The position numbers were made by a program, and so were the translations under genes. From an uncultured Planctomycetaceae bacterium (GTDB lineage: Bacteria > Planctomycetota > Planctomycetia > Planctomycetales > Planctomycetaceae): a stretch of DNA of 15,462 nucleotides. How positions within the stretch are numbered: the stretch's first letter is position 1; every line of letters begins with the position of its first letter. The stretch spans positions 1 to 15,462 of the forward strand of contig CAIXQV010001251.1 in NCBI GenBank assembly GCA_903921605.1. The letters are read 5' to 3'. Shown one piece after another: positions 1 to 6,930 of the stretch. Under the pieces are notes generated by a model. The model was not told the origin of the DNA. It saw nothing but the letters and a program-made list of their open reading frames with translations, and did no database searches.

Positions 1-139
1 CGTCCAAGCCGTAATGATGACGCCAGAGTGATCCCGGACCATACTCCCAGACTGTTGTGCCGTCTGCTTTGTCGATGCACTTGATTGTGACGGCTCGTAG
101 CGTCCCGATGCAGCAACCGCAGGAAATTTGCATCAGCAT
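1..139 (-). CDS. Partial tail-tip region protein, N-terminus only
   Basis: An open frame starts at ATG 139-137 and runs off the left window edge, giving 46 residues beginning MLMQISCGCCIGTLRAV. It follows the stop of the upstream gene by only three bases and in the same frame (TAA CCC ATG), so translation probably continues by re-initiation. A second in-frame ATG lies two codons further in (133-131), and no convincing ribosome binding site is seen for either. The cysteine-rich CGCC stretch near the start is unusual. Its place after the tape measure and two further tail genes suggests a tail-tip or fibre component. I do not recognise the family from this fragment. Confidence 0.55.
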   Translation of the reverse strand, partial: MLMQISCGCCIGTLRAVTIKCIDKADGTTVWEYGPGSLWRHHYGLD

Positions 140-142
140 GGG

Positions 143-544
143 TTATCTCACTGCCATCGGGCCGCAATCACCGAAGAAGATCCAATGCCCTTCGATCCAT
201 CTGGCGACGCCAAACGTATCAGCCTCGAAACTGGTTTTTTCGGAATGGTTCCAGACTGTTTCGGTTCGCGTTGTTTCGGCTCCCGTGCTTGTCACTGTCG
301 ACCATGAGCAAACACTTGCGGCACAACTCACAGCACCCGTCAATGAATGCGTCGCTGCGGCCAGATCAGCGTCCAGGATGACCATGATTTCAAGCGGATT
401 TTCAACGCCGTAAGCGTGACCGTGCACGGCAGCCTTCGTTGACATAAGGCGAGAAACGGCCGCTGCGATCTCGTTAAGTCTCGCAGCAGAAAGCCGTTCG
501 CCTTTCTTAAAATCCGCAATGTGTGGCTGAGTATTTGTTGGCAT
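143..544 (-). CDS. Small hypothetical tail-region protein (133 aa)
   Basis: The 133-residue product has an N-terminal segment, about residues 10-35, reading DFKKGERLSAARLNEIAAAV. This resembles the 'F-x-x-G-x-x-L-S-A-x-x-L-N' openings often found on phage tail-tip and appendage proteins. The rest is Thr/Ser-rich and probably beta-structured, ending in an aromatic stretch. The start ATG overlaps the stop of the upstream gene by one base (TGATG), so it is translationally coupled. It has no signal peptide or membrane segment. A tail-tip or adhesin accessory role is inferred only from position and the N-terminal motif. Confidence 0.7.
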   Translation of the reverse strand: MPTNTQPHIADFKKGERLSAARLNEIAAAVSRLMSTKAAVHGHAYGVENPLEIMVILDADLAAATHSLTGAVSCAASVCSWSTVTSTGAETTRTETVWNHSEKTSFEADTFGVARWIEGHWIFFGDCGPMAVR

Positions 545-1386
545 CAGATAAAGATCCGCCTCAAGTCATATTCCTGAAACGTCAGGCCGGAGCCAACTTT
601 TGATTTCGGCCGATCGAAATCACCGATGTCTTCACGCCACTGCCAGTTCCAACCATAGACGGTAGTTCCGCCGATTGCCGCGCCGCCTGTCGTGCTGTAG
701 GAGGTTTGGGCCTTTTCAAGAAATGTGAGCGTGATTTTCCAAGTCGTTCGGCCATTGGTATTCAGAGAAATTGACGCCGACTTTTCCGAAAAGAGCAAGG
801 TGCCAGGCTGCAGCAGTTGTTTCGTTATTGGAATCAGAAACGCAACGCTGTTGATGTGGTTGATTGAGTCCGACAAGGTTTGCCACGGAGGATTGAGCAC
901 CTGTGACCACGTCACAACATGCCGTGTTGTCGTCGTCGCATAGGCTGCACTTACGTCCGCTGGCAGAGAAACGTTGTCCGACGCCCACTTTAGCCCACGG
1001 CTCGGAACGGTGACAAATTCACCCTGCTCCTGCATTTCGTAGCTGATCAGCGTTCCGTCTTCAGTCGGCACCATCGGCTTGTATCCGATAGTGATCTTTG
1101 CTTCTCCGCTATGCGTCAACGCCTGCGTTTGCGGATCATAGATTGTTGCGTTCCGAGGATTCGGCGCAATCTTGTCGATGCTGAATGTATCGGCAAACAC
1201 GCCAGGAAAACCGGGCCCGTATACCATCGGTAATCCAAGTGGGCCTCCGGTGAACATCCCATTAACAAACTCCCAGCGATCATCGAACGCCGTGACAAAG
1301 ATCCGCGTAAACTGAAAGTCTCCATCGCGATTTCCGGCTTCAATCGGGCTTTCTTCGTGCTCGACAAACGGGACATTGATTGGCAT
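544..1386 (-). CDS. Hypothetical tail protein after the tape measure (280 aa)
   Basis: The gene lies directly after the tape-measure gene with a TAATG overlap at 1386 and is coupled in the same way to the next gene at 544. The 280-residue product is rich in aromatic residues, Gly and Thr, has no membrane segment, and looks like a soluble mainly-beta protein. A Trp-rich stretch near the C-terminus (GWNWQWREDIGDFDRPKSK) is distinctive. In siphophages the position after the tape measure is usually taken by the distal tail protein that opens the baseplate or tip. I assign that role by position only, as no family motif is certain. Confidence 0.72.
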   Translation of the reverse strand: MPINVPFVEHEESPIEAGNRDGDFQFTRIFVTAFDDRWEFVNGMFTGGPLGLPMVYGPGFPGVFADTFSIDKIAPNPRNATIYDPQTQALTHSGEAKITIGYKPMVPTEDGTLISYEMQEQGEFVTVPSRGLKWASDNVSLPADVSAAYATTTTRHVVTWSQVLNPPWQTLSDSINHINSVAFLIPITKQLLQPGTLLFSEKSASISLNTNGRTTWKITLTFLEKAQTSYSTTGGAAIGGTTVYGWNWQWREDIGDFDRPKSKVGSGLTFQEYDLRRIFI

Positions 1387-3026
1387 TATGCAAGCCCCAT
1401 ATTCATGTTGCGTACACCTTCGGCCGTTTGCTGCTGAGCAATTAACTGCTGTTGCTGCACTTCAAGCGACGATTGAGCGATTCCGATTGATTTACTTAGG
1501 GTGGATTCTCGCAGTGAAGCAAACAACGCTTCGGCCGAGAATGTTTTCGACTGAGCGGCCTCTTTGACTTGCGAGGCGAACTGCTTAGGTAAACGCTTGT
1601 TTGCATCAACCGAGGTTTCGTCGACGCCTTTTTTCTTGGCCTTATTTGCTTCGTCCTCAGCAACTAACTGATCTGTTTTAATCCTGCGAGCCGCTGCTAG
1701 TTCCTCGTCAATCTTTTGCATGAGCGACGAGCCTCGCCCAGTCTTCAGTTCCGGCATCTGGAACTCGCCAAGGGGGACAGTGAACTCAGTCACTTCTTCG
1801 CCCATTAGCATCTGCTTCATTGCTCGCATTCTGGCCCCGAGATTGTCGACCATCTTGCCAGAGTTTGCCTGAATCCAATCAAAAGCGGCTTTGGCAATGC
1901 TGACGATGTCGTCGAAAGCATCGCGGAACCTGTCAGCGATATGGACCGCCGTCACGCCCACAACAACACCAATGCCCTCAAACTTCTCCTGCGTTTCTGT
2001 AAACCAATCGCGAACCGATGTCTGCAGTTTGCTAAACGTCGATGGCATCTCGTCCGTTTTGTCGAAGAACTTGCGAGCCCATTCAAGGAGCTTGTTAGCC
2101 TCCGGCAAAAGCGTCGTTCCCATCGCGATTGCCAGCATCTCGACTTCGCTTTTCAGTTTCGCGTATTGGCCCGCGGTCGTCTGGCTCATGCGGTCGTTCA
2201 TGCCAGCGAAACGACCGCCTGCAGAAGTCGCATCAACAAACGCCTGCTTGACCTCGGCAACCGAAACGTTCCCGTCCTCCATTCGCTTCTTGAGCACGGC
2301 CATCGATTCGCCGGTTCGCTTGCTGATCTCCTGCAGCGGACTGAACCCAGCATTGATCATCTGATTGAGGTCTTGCCCCATCAATCGCCCAGCCCCAGAC
2401 ATCTGACCGAATGCCCGCGTCATTCCCTCAAGCTTTTGCGAATCACCGGCTGCGATGTCCGTGATCATGGACAGAATTGGAACAACTTCCTCGCCAGCGA
2501 CGCCAAAGTTGAGCATCATCTTGGCGGACTCGGAAAGTTCCCGCATTCCGAAAACAGTCTTCATGTCCAACGCCCTCATGGCGTCGATCATCGCTTTCGA
2601 TTTTTCAGCGGATCCGAGCAACACTTCAAACGCAATGGCGGTTTGCTCTGCTCCGGCTGCCAGTGACATCATGCCCGCCACCGCAGCACCGGCCCCGAGT
2701 GCCCCAATCGTTCCCATCGTGCCGCCAATAGCTGAGGATACTCGCCCTCCAGCCGACGACATGGCACCACCGACTGAACGCAAGCGGTTTGCTAGATTAC
2801 CGGCAGCCGCTGATGTCTTTTCAATTGCTGACGCAGCAGCTCCGGCTTTGGTCCGGACTGAATCAAGCCCTTTGTTTTGCCGCAACTCATTCAGGTTCTT
2901 TTGAACCCGGCTGGCACTTTGAACGGGACCGTCAAGAGCCTTGCCAGCTATCCCGGCCTTTGTCTGTACCTGCGACAGCCCATCAGCCGAAAAGATGACC
3001 TGTGCTTCTTGAACTGTAATCGCCAT
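1386..3026 (-). CDS. Tail tape measure protein, short (546 aa)
   Basis: This is the tape measure, which sets tail length and is ejected with the DNA. Residues 30-90 are Ala/Gln/Lys-rich helix, 96-125 are a Gly/Ala-rich hydrophobic stretch, and about 125-310 match the N-terminal domain of TMP_3/TP901-type tape measures (segments such as LLGSAEKSKAMIDAM and GQDLNQMINAGFSPLQEISK). A coiled-coil-like basic tail follows. At 546 residues it is short; by the usual rule of roughly 0.15 nm per residue the tail would be near 80 nm. ATG 3026 overlaps the stop of the chaperone frameshift product (TGATG), and the downstream gene overlaps by TAATG. Confidence 0.93.
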   Translation of the reverse strand: MAITVQEAQVIFSADGLSQVQTKAGIAGKALDGPVQSASRVQKNLNELRQNKGLDSVRTKAGAAASAIEKTSAAAGNLANRLRSVGGAMSSAGGRVSSAIGGTMGTIGALGAGAAVAGMMSLAAGAEQTAIAFEVLLGSAEKSKAMIDAMRALDMKTVFGMRELSESAKMMLNFGVAGEEVVPILSMITDIAAGDSQKLEGMTRAFGQMSGAGRLMGQDLNQMINAGFSPLQEISKRTGESMAVLKKRMEDGNVSVAEVKQAFVDATSAGGRFAGMNDRMSQTTAGQYAKLKSEVEMLAIAMGTTLLPEANKLLEWARKFFDKTDEMPSTFSKLQTSVRDWFTETQEKFEGIGVVVGVTAVHIADRFRDAFDDIVSIAKAAFDWIQANSGKMVDNLGARMRAMKQMLMGEEVTEFTVPLGEFQMPELKTGRGSSLMQKIDEELAAARRIKTDQLVAEDEANKAKKKGVDETSVDANKRLPKQFASQVKEAAQSKTFSAEALFASLRESTLSKSIGIAQSSLEVQQQQLIAQQQTAEGVRNMNMGLA

Positions 3027-3666
3027 CAGCCTGGCCTCTTTTCAAAGATGTCTTCCGGGCACCATGCCCCGGCTGCGACCAGCACTTGATACATCGTCAT
3101 GCGTCCGATTTCCTCGAACGTCCAACCGTACTTCTCTGCAACATTGCGGAACACTGTAGCCCACGGGATGGTTCGCCGTGTTACTGGCCCGACGCCGCCG
3201 CTGCTGTCAGGCCATTTGAGTTTCCCACTTCAGTCTTCTCTTCAATCGCGTGGATCGCTGACACGATTCCATTTATGTCGTCGTACCAGTCGATAAAATC
3301 CGCACCGAGTTGAATGCCTTGCTCGGCTGAAAGATCCTGCGGAAACTCTGTCGAGTGATTCTTTCCCATCGCTCGCCAGATCGACCACGATAGCCCACGC
3401 ATTGACCTATCGAATCGATCCTCATCTACCATCGTGGCAATCAGCGGACGCGCCACGGTATCCGCAGCAATCTTGATTGCCATTTGCTGAACTGATCGGT
3501 CTTTGATTGATTCGATACCCGCGTAAGGATTCCCAACGCGGGAAAGAATCGCTTCCTCTTTTTTTGCGTAGTCGGCAAGCGACCTGATTTCAAGCCGATA
3601 CGTTTTGCCGTCTTTGCTAAGTTCTGCAGTCCGCCGACCGCAGAGATTGAACAATCCATCCGCCAC
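3026..3666 (-). CDS. Tail assembly chaperone, -1 frameshift product (GT-type)
   Basis: The reading frame runs from GTG 3666 for 149 codons to the slippery heptamer GGGAAAC (3226-3220), then shifts -1 and continues for 64 codons to TGA 3028-3026, giving 213 residues. The added part contains YGWTFEEIGRMTMYQVLVAA, which resembles the C-terminal extension of siphophage tail chaperones. The extension has no convincing start of its own, directly abuts the tape measure (TGATG), and is open from just upstream of the heptamer. In lambda, gpG and gpGT perform this job, holding the tape measure while the tube assembles. Frameshift efficiency cannot be read from sequence, but signal and placement are typical. 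Confidence 0.88.
3181..3666 (-). CDS. Tail assembly chaperone, short form (G-type)
   Basis: This is the unshifted product of the chaperone gene, 161 residues ending in an Ala-rich TAAAASGQ. It starts at GTG 3666-3664 with AGGGG seven bases upstream. N-terminal residues 1-25 look like a small beta unit (LCGRRTAELSKDGKTYRLEI) and the rest is mainly helical, consistent with siphophage minor tail chaperones located between the tube and tape-measure genes. In this family the short form is made in large excess over the frameshifted one and neither is in the mature virion. The zero-frame stop falls at 3183-3181, just downstream of the frameshift hairpin. Confidence 0.85.
   Translation of the reverse strand: MADGLFNLCGRRTAELSKDGKTYRLEIRSLADYAKKEEAILSRVGNPYAGIESIKDRSVQQMAIKIAADTVARPLIATMVDEDRFDRSMRGLSWSIWRAMGKNHSTEFPQDLSAEQGIQLGADFIDWYDDINGIVSAIHAIEEKTEVGNSNGLTAAAASGQ
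3185..3226 (-). promoter_or_regulatory. Programmed -1 ribosomal frameshift signal
   Basis: On the minus strand the heptamer GGGAAAC (3226-3220) is in the X_XXY_YYZ register: the zero-frame codons are GGA AAC and re-pair as GGG AAA. After a 5-nt spacer (TCAAA) a stem forms between TGGCCTGAC (3214-3206) and GTCGGGCCA (3193-3185). It has nine pairs, one of them G-T, and a 12-nt loop. Spacer, stem and the nearby zero-frame stop match known -1 frameshift sites. The shifted frame encodes the chaperone extension. Everything here is directly visible; only the in vivo efficiency is inferred. Confidence 0.88.
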
Positions 3667-3679
3667 GGATTACCCCTGA

Positions 3680-4084
3680 TTATGAAAGAGTGAAAGCCCC
3701 GGCACCTGTTGGGATGCCCTGGAAGTCAAACGTGAAATCACAGGCCACTGGTTCGCCTGAGTCAGCATCAAACGTGATGTCGCCGACATCAGTCACCATG
3801 ATTGTGCCGGTGATTGTGTCGCTGGATGCTGTGCCGTGAAGGACAACTGAGTATTCAGTGCCGATGACCATCGCCATCGTTGCCCCGGCGTGAATAAAGA
3901 CAGTTGCCGATCCGGTCCAGTCTTTTACGCCGACCGTAGTTTTGCGGCCTCCGGATGTCGAGTTGCTGGCATAGCGGCCTTTTGCGGCCGTACCCTTCAC
4001 CATCCATTTTGAGGTATGCTCGATTGCGGCTCCGCTGATCTTGAACGTCATTGCGTTGCCGGTTAGCGGTGTTCCTGCTGACAT
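3680..4084 (-). CDS. Major tail tube protein
   Basis: This 134-residue Gly/Thr/Ser-rich protein has alternating polar and hydrophobic strands throughout and ends in a strand-rich segment around CDFTFDFQGIPTGAG, as in siphophage tube proteins. It lies immediately before the chaperone pair and the tape measure, the canonical tube position. The start ATG 4084 has AAGGA nine bases upstream, embedded in AAGGACTCA, the same string as in front of the major capsid gene, which fits a high-copy product. No sheath gene lies beside it, supporting a non-contractile tail. Assignment rests on position, size and composition rather than a diagnostic motif. Confidence 0.78.
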   Translation of the reverse strand: MSAGTPLTGNAMTFKISGAAIEHTSKWMVKGTAAKGRYASNSTSGGRKTTVGVKDWTGSATVFIHAGATMAMVIGTEYSVVLHGTASSDTITGTIMVTDVGDITFDADSGEPVACDFTFDFQGIPTGAGAFTLS

Positions 4085-4130
4085 TATTTTGAGTCCTTGT
4101 TTGCGAGAAGAAAAACAGAATCAGCAGTTG

Positions 4131-4541
4131 TTACGGCTTGGCAATTTCGCTGGCATTGATCTTGATGTTCAGGTTGCTGGTAGTTGTTGCGATGCCAAGG
4201 ATTGTGACATAGTCACCGCTGGCCAGATCGGTATCGGGAGCGATGCCGCCTGCAGTGGTTGAAACCACGTAAACGACGCCAACGGTGAAGCCTGCGTTGA
4301 AAGTCAAGTTGCCACTGGTGGCATACTTCAACGGCTGCCCCGCAGACGCTCCGTGAAGTGCGATTCCTGCCGCAACGCTTGTAGCCTGAACATCACAGTC
4401 AGCGGCTTTCAGTTTGCTGCTGTCTGTCGTATCGATGTAAACAGGCATTCCGGCCGTTACGGTCCCGCCTGCGATGCCTTCGCTGATTGCTGTGTTTGCT
4501 GTCTTGACCACGCTTGCGGCCGTTACTGATACGTCAGCCAT
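4131..4541 (-). CDS. Decoration/cement-like beta protein (137 aa)
   Basis: I start it at ATG 4541, with GGAG eight bases upstream and two bases after the upstream stop, rather than at the longer in-frame start at 4589, which would overlap the upstream gene. The product is Ala/Gly/Thr-rich, with segments such as VTAGMPVYIDTTDSSKLKAAD and TVGVVYVVSTTAGGI. These resemble small capsid cement or DUF2190-like phage proteins with short beta barrels. Its place between the tail terminator and the tail tube is unusual for a capsid cement, so it may instead coat the tail or the head-tail neck. The function is tentative; that it is an expressed structural protein is likely. Confidence 0.72.
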   Translation of the reverse strand: MADVSVTAASVVKTANTAISEGIAGGTVTAGMPVYIDTTDSSKLKAADCDVQATSVAAGIALHGASAGQPLKYATSGNLTFNAGFTVGVVYVVSTTAGGIAPDTDLASGDYVTILGIATTTSNLNIKINASEIAKP

Positions 4542-4543
4542 TA

Positions 4544-4972
4544 TCAGACTCCATTGTGTTGAATTTCGAAACTTACAGTGCTGTCCCAAATCCCAGTTGA
4601 CTCATCCTGCTCAGATGAAATTCCACTGGACCGGCAAAACGAAATGACTGATTCAGATCCGGTAAACGTTCCACTATCCCAAAGCGTTTCACATCTCTGC
4701 GCGACTGCTTTTCCTCGGTCGTAATCAATTGACATTACCGACACTTTGACCTGACTTTTCCAGCCGCGTCCACTGTTGGTTCGCCAGTGAGGCTCCGTCG
4801 CAACCTGAAGAACAACGCAATCATCAAAATGCCCGTCATTGTCTTCGTCTGCGTCAATTGTCTCATTCGTCTGGATGACTTCAGTGCCCACGAGCTTGAC
4901 GGAGATCAGCGAGTTCAGGCCCGCAGTATCCCGCCAGCGTTCGATTAAACATTGATCAAGACCAGTGCTCAC
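4544..4972 (-). CDS. Tail terminator / tail completion-like protein (142 aa)
   Basis: The product is 142 residues. Residues 1-25 form a helix (DQCLIERWRDTAGLNSLISV), followed by strands and a C-terminal strand (TGIWDSTVSFEIQHNGV). This is the helix-then-sheet plan of DUF3168/gpU-like tail terminators, which cap the tube and join it to the neck. Its position between the gp10-like gene and the tube gene is the normal place. It begins at GTG 4972 in a GTGA overlap with the upstream stop and lacks its own ribosome binding site, so translation is probably coupled. Family membership is inferred from length, order and predicted topology. Confidence 0.7.
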   Translation of the reverse strand: MSTGLDQCLIERWRDTAGLNSLISVKLVGTEVIQTNETIDADEDNDGHFDDCVVLQVATEPHWRTNSGRGWKSQVKVSVMSIDYDRGKAVAQRCETLWDSGTFTGSESVISFCRSSGISSEQDESTGIWDSTVSFEIQHNGV

Positions 4973-5667
4973 TTAACGACCGCTTTCTTCTTGCCGCCAT
5001 TGTTTGCTTGCTTCAGCTCATTACCGATAACTTTGCCAAATATCTCTTTGTTGTCTTCAACTGCAGGTTTCAGGAATGGCCTGCCTTTGCCGTCTTTCCG
5101 GAACTCCCACATAGCCATATAGCCAGCGATCTTCTTGTCAACATAAACACGACTTTCAAGCTTCTTGCCCTTGAGTCTTAACTGAGCCTTGATTGATGAC
5201 CTGCCTTTTCCTGTCCGCATCTTTGGCGGCTCGCCTGGCTTGCTTGCCCCCGGATCTGCGTTTGATGTCCTGACGCGAGCCCCAGTGATGTCACCCGTTC
5301 CGCTAAGATCAAGCTGCGTTCGTTTTCTGTTCGTTTCGCGTTGCTGGCGTCTTGCCAGAACTCCGCGTTGCTTTCTTTCTCGCCTGACCTTGTTCAAAAA
5401 CCTTTTTACACCCGTCCGTTTTTGCTTGACTGTTTTCCTGAGTGACTTCAGGTTTTTCCTTAATCTCTTCGCACGCTTGACGGCTTTTTTTGCTTTTCTC
5501 TTGCCGAGCCTTGCCAATGAATTTGATTTTAAAAAACGCGACACCGGCCGAGTTTTCTTCCGAATCACTTTTTTGAATGCTTTGAGTTTTTTACGGCTCG
5601 CTTTTGACGTTGCCGAAATCAACTTCCCAGCCCGATACCTCAGTGTTTTTGGCTTACGTCTGGCCAT
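4969..5667 (-). CDS. gp10-like head-tail completion protein with very basic N-terminal extension
   Basis: The C-terminal half, about residues 125-220, resembles HK97 gp10-like proteins: SKPGEPPKMRTGKGRSSIKA, then a strand, an aromatic segment MAMWEF and GRPFLKPAVEDN. The first 120 residues have 52 Lys/Arg and no acidic residue before position 97. They contain an internal duplication: residues 27-46 and 72-91 share LK, a central K and VxRFL at the same offsets. ATG 5667 overlaps the end of the preceding gene; a TTG start at 5808 in the same frame is possible but would merely re-read that gene. The normal gp10 N-terminal helix seems to be in the preceding ORF, so this may be one gene split across frames or a +1 frameshift product. 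Confidence 0.75.
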   Translation of the reverse strand: MARRKPKTLRYRAGKLISATSKASRKKLKAFKKVIRKKTRPVSRFLKSNSLARLGKRKAKKAVKRAKRLRKNLKSLRKTVKQKRTGVKRFLNKVRRERKQRGVLARRQQRETNRKRTQLDLSGTGDITGARVRTSNADPGASKPGEPPKMRTGKGRSSIKAQLRLKGKKLESRVYVDKKIAGYMAMWEFRKDGKGRPFLKPAVEDNKEIFGKVIGNELKQANNGGKKKAVVK

Positions 5668-5908
5668 CGGTTTTGGCTTTTGGCTTTGTTGATTTGAAAA
5701 ACTCTCTGACCTGTTTTCTCGTGTGCTCCTGATCCAGCTTTTTTTCTTCCGGCGTTTTTTCTCGCCTTGGTTTTTTTGTGTATTTCCGGCTGACTGATTC
5801 CTTAGCAATTGCCTGCAGTTTCAGGGCCGCAGCCTCAAGAGCGTCGGCCGTTTCCTTTTGCAGCTCTTTCATCATCTGAACCGTTCGGTCAATCCGCTTC
5901 ACTCTCAT
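5654..5908 (-). CDS. Small helical basic protein, likely N-terminal half of the gp10-like function
   Basis: The 84-residue product has an amphipathic helix at about residues 7-38 (VQMMKELQKETADALEAAAL), followed by a Lys-rich tail. Such a helix is what normally opens gp10-like proteins, whose C-terminal domain is encoded immediately downstream in another frame. ATG 5908 overlaps the upstream stop by four bases (ATGA). The last 14 bases overlap the next gene if that begins at 5667. Three runs of six or seven A residues occur in the transcript within about 45 bases, where polymerase or ribosome slippage could join the frames. It may be a stand-alone small protein or half of a broken or recoded gene. 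Confidence 0.65.
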   Translation of the reverse strand: MRVKRIDRTVQMMKELQKETADALEAAALKLQAIAKESVSRKYTKKPRREKTPEEKKLDQEHTRKQVREFFKSTKPKAKTDGQT

Positions 5909-6519
5909 GCGTCAGACCTTGAACAAATCAAGTACGGCAATTCGTCACGATTGAATCCCTTTTCGAGCCGCTCGACTCGAAACGCCCTGTTGCTTGAATC
6001 CGTGATTGTTAGGTCTGTATCAAGCTCTGGGACATCTTCAACAACGCAATACCATTCCCCCTGCATCATTCGCCGCTTGTTGTCTACGTCGATTTCCGCA
6101 GACGACTGAAACCATTGGCACCTGTAGCTTGTTGTGGTTCCCGACTGAACCAGAACATCTGCCCCGCTCGCCCTCTTGTACTTTGCTCGCGGAGTAACCT
6201 TGATTGTGTCAGTCAACTGCAGATGGCAATGCGAACGCTGCAACGCAGTCTCTGCTGGATCTGTGTAAAGCACTCGCCATGTCGATGTGATGTTGCCACG
6301 CTTGACGCGAAACAAGTCACCCTGCCGAGTTGCTGTACCATTCTGGATCGTCCAGATATACGCCCGCCTGATTGTTTGCAGGTCTGGCTGCTCAATCAGG
6401 CGAACTGTTCTATTGAGTCCCGAGGTCTGGCCGTAAGGCGTCCACAATGCCTGTTCACCGAGTTCGTCAGTGTTCAGGATCGCGCACGCATCGACGGCCA
6501 TTTGCTCGCGGAGGCTCAT
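5905..6519 (-). CDS. Head-tail connector/head closure-like protein, probably two tandem domains (204 aa)
   Basis: The opening SLREQMAVDACAILNTDELG resembles the start of lambda gpFII-like and Gifsy-2-like head-tail joining proteins ('DxxxxFxNxDEFG'). Two later segments look alike in plan: GDLFRVKRGNITSTWRV (about residues 67-83) and TDLTITDSSNRAFRVERLE (about 169-187). Each has an aspartate, a short strand, a turn, then (W/F)RV, suggesting a duplicated small beta domain, which would explain its length beyond the usual 100-120 residues. It starts at ATG 6519 in a TAATG overlap and ends in ATGA with the next gene. The role in closing the portal or joining the tail is inferred from motif and position. 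Confidence 0.72.
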   Translation of the reverse strand: MSLREQMAVDACAILNTDELGEQALWTPYGQTSGLNRTVRLIEQPDLQTIRRAYIWTIQNGTATRQGDLFRVKRGNITSTWRVLYTDPAETALQRSHCHLQLTDTIKVTPRAKYKRASGADVLVQSGTTTSYRCQWFQSSAEIDVDNKRRMMQGEWYCVVEDVPELDTDLTITDSSNRAFRVERLEKGFNRDELPYLICSRSDA

Positions 6520-6824
6520 TATTCGCCCTTATCCAGCATCTTCTTGCGGGGAGGGGCGTTTACGTCCGTCAGATAGCCTTTTTGGACCATTGACAGAACT
6601 GTTTTTGCAAGGCCGATTCGCTTGGCGTCTGCTCCGTCCAGCTTGATTTCCACCGGGGTTTCCCCGACGTGTATGTCGCCTGACCCCTCGATCTCTCGTC
6701 CGTCTTTGTCCTTCTTGTTGGCATAGGCACAAAACGAAAACCGAAGTTCGCCAGTCTTTGTCTTGCCTGTCGCCATTGGCCCGCGAACAACGGTGATTGT
6801 CTTTGGGTGTTCCTTAACTGCCAT
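6519..6824 (-). CDS. Hypothetical protein between capsid and connector genes (101 aa)
   Basis: I start it at ATG 6824 (MAVKEHPKTITVVRG), because the longer in-frame start at 6881 would place translation initiation within the hairpins that follow the capsid gene. GGAA lies eight to nine bases upstream of 6824. The 101-residue product has a beta-rich first part (ELRFSFCAYANKKDKDGREI) and a helical end carrying a conserved-looking LDGADAKRIGLAKTVLSMVQ, then a basic tail. It is coupled to the connector gene by TAATG at 6519. I do not recognise the family. The position after the major capsid gene would suit a head completion or neck protein, but nothing proves that. Confidence 0.68.
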   Translation of the reverse strand: MAVKEHPKTITVVRGPMATGKTKTGELRFSFCAYANKKDKDGREIEGSGDIHVGETPVEIKLDGADAKRIGLAKTVLSMVQKGYLTDVNAPPRKKMLDKGE

Positions 6825-6862
6825 GATCTTTATTCCAATTCCGCCGCCAAAAAATGCCCTGC

Positions 6863-6910
6863 GAGCATGGCGGATGCTCACAGAGCCGGAACCGGCCGTC
6901 GCCGGTTCCG
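6863..6910 (-). terminator. Strong hairpin pair after the major capsid gene
   Basis: CGGAACCGGC at 6887-6896 pairs perfectly over ten bases with GCCGGTTCCG at 6901-6910 around a 4-nt loop. GAGC at 6883-6886 can extend the stem to GCTC at 6913-6916 past a 2-nt bulge. A second stem, GAGCAT/ATGCTC, lies at 6863-6879. On the minus-strand transcript a run of six T follows the second stem after about eight bases. This suits a partial terminator or an mRNA 3'-end stabiliser that raises capsid expression over the downstream genes. The T run is not adjacent to the stem, so full termination is doubtful. Confidence 0.65.
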
Positions 6911-6930
6911 TTGCTCAGATCAAACCGCCA

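Noticed and set aside
1941..2666. A 241-residue plus-strand open frame inside the tape-measure gene
   Set aside because: It is antisense to a clear tape-measure protein, is rich in Arg/His/Leu as expected of a shadow frame, and has no supporting start signal.
5189..5692. A 167-residue plus-strand hydrophobic open frame rich in Phe and Leu
   Set aside because: It is the complement of the Lys/Arg-rich gp10-like gene; poly-Phe and Leu arise from reading AAA and CGN codons backwards, so the membrane look is an artefact.
5735..5785. A7 runs as a classical -1 ribosomal slippery site joining the gp10 halves
   Set aside because: A -1 shift leads into the wrong frame; only +1 (or -2) reaches the downstream frame, so the standard mechanism does not apply.
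6519..6881. The longer start at 6881 for the gene after the capsid
   Set aside because: It would lie inside the hairpin region and add a poorly conserved-looking, Arg/Gly-rich N-terminus; ATG 6824 with GGAA upstream is a better start.
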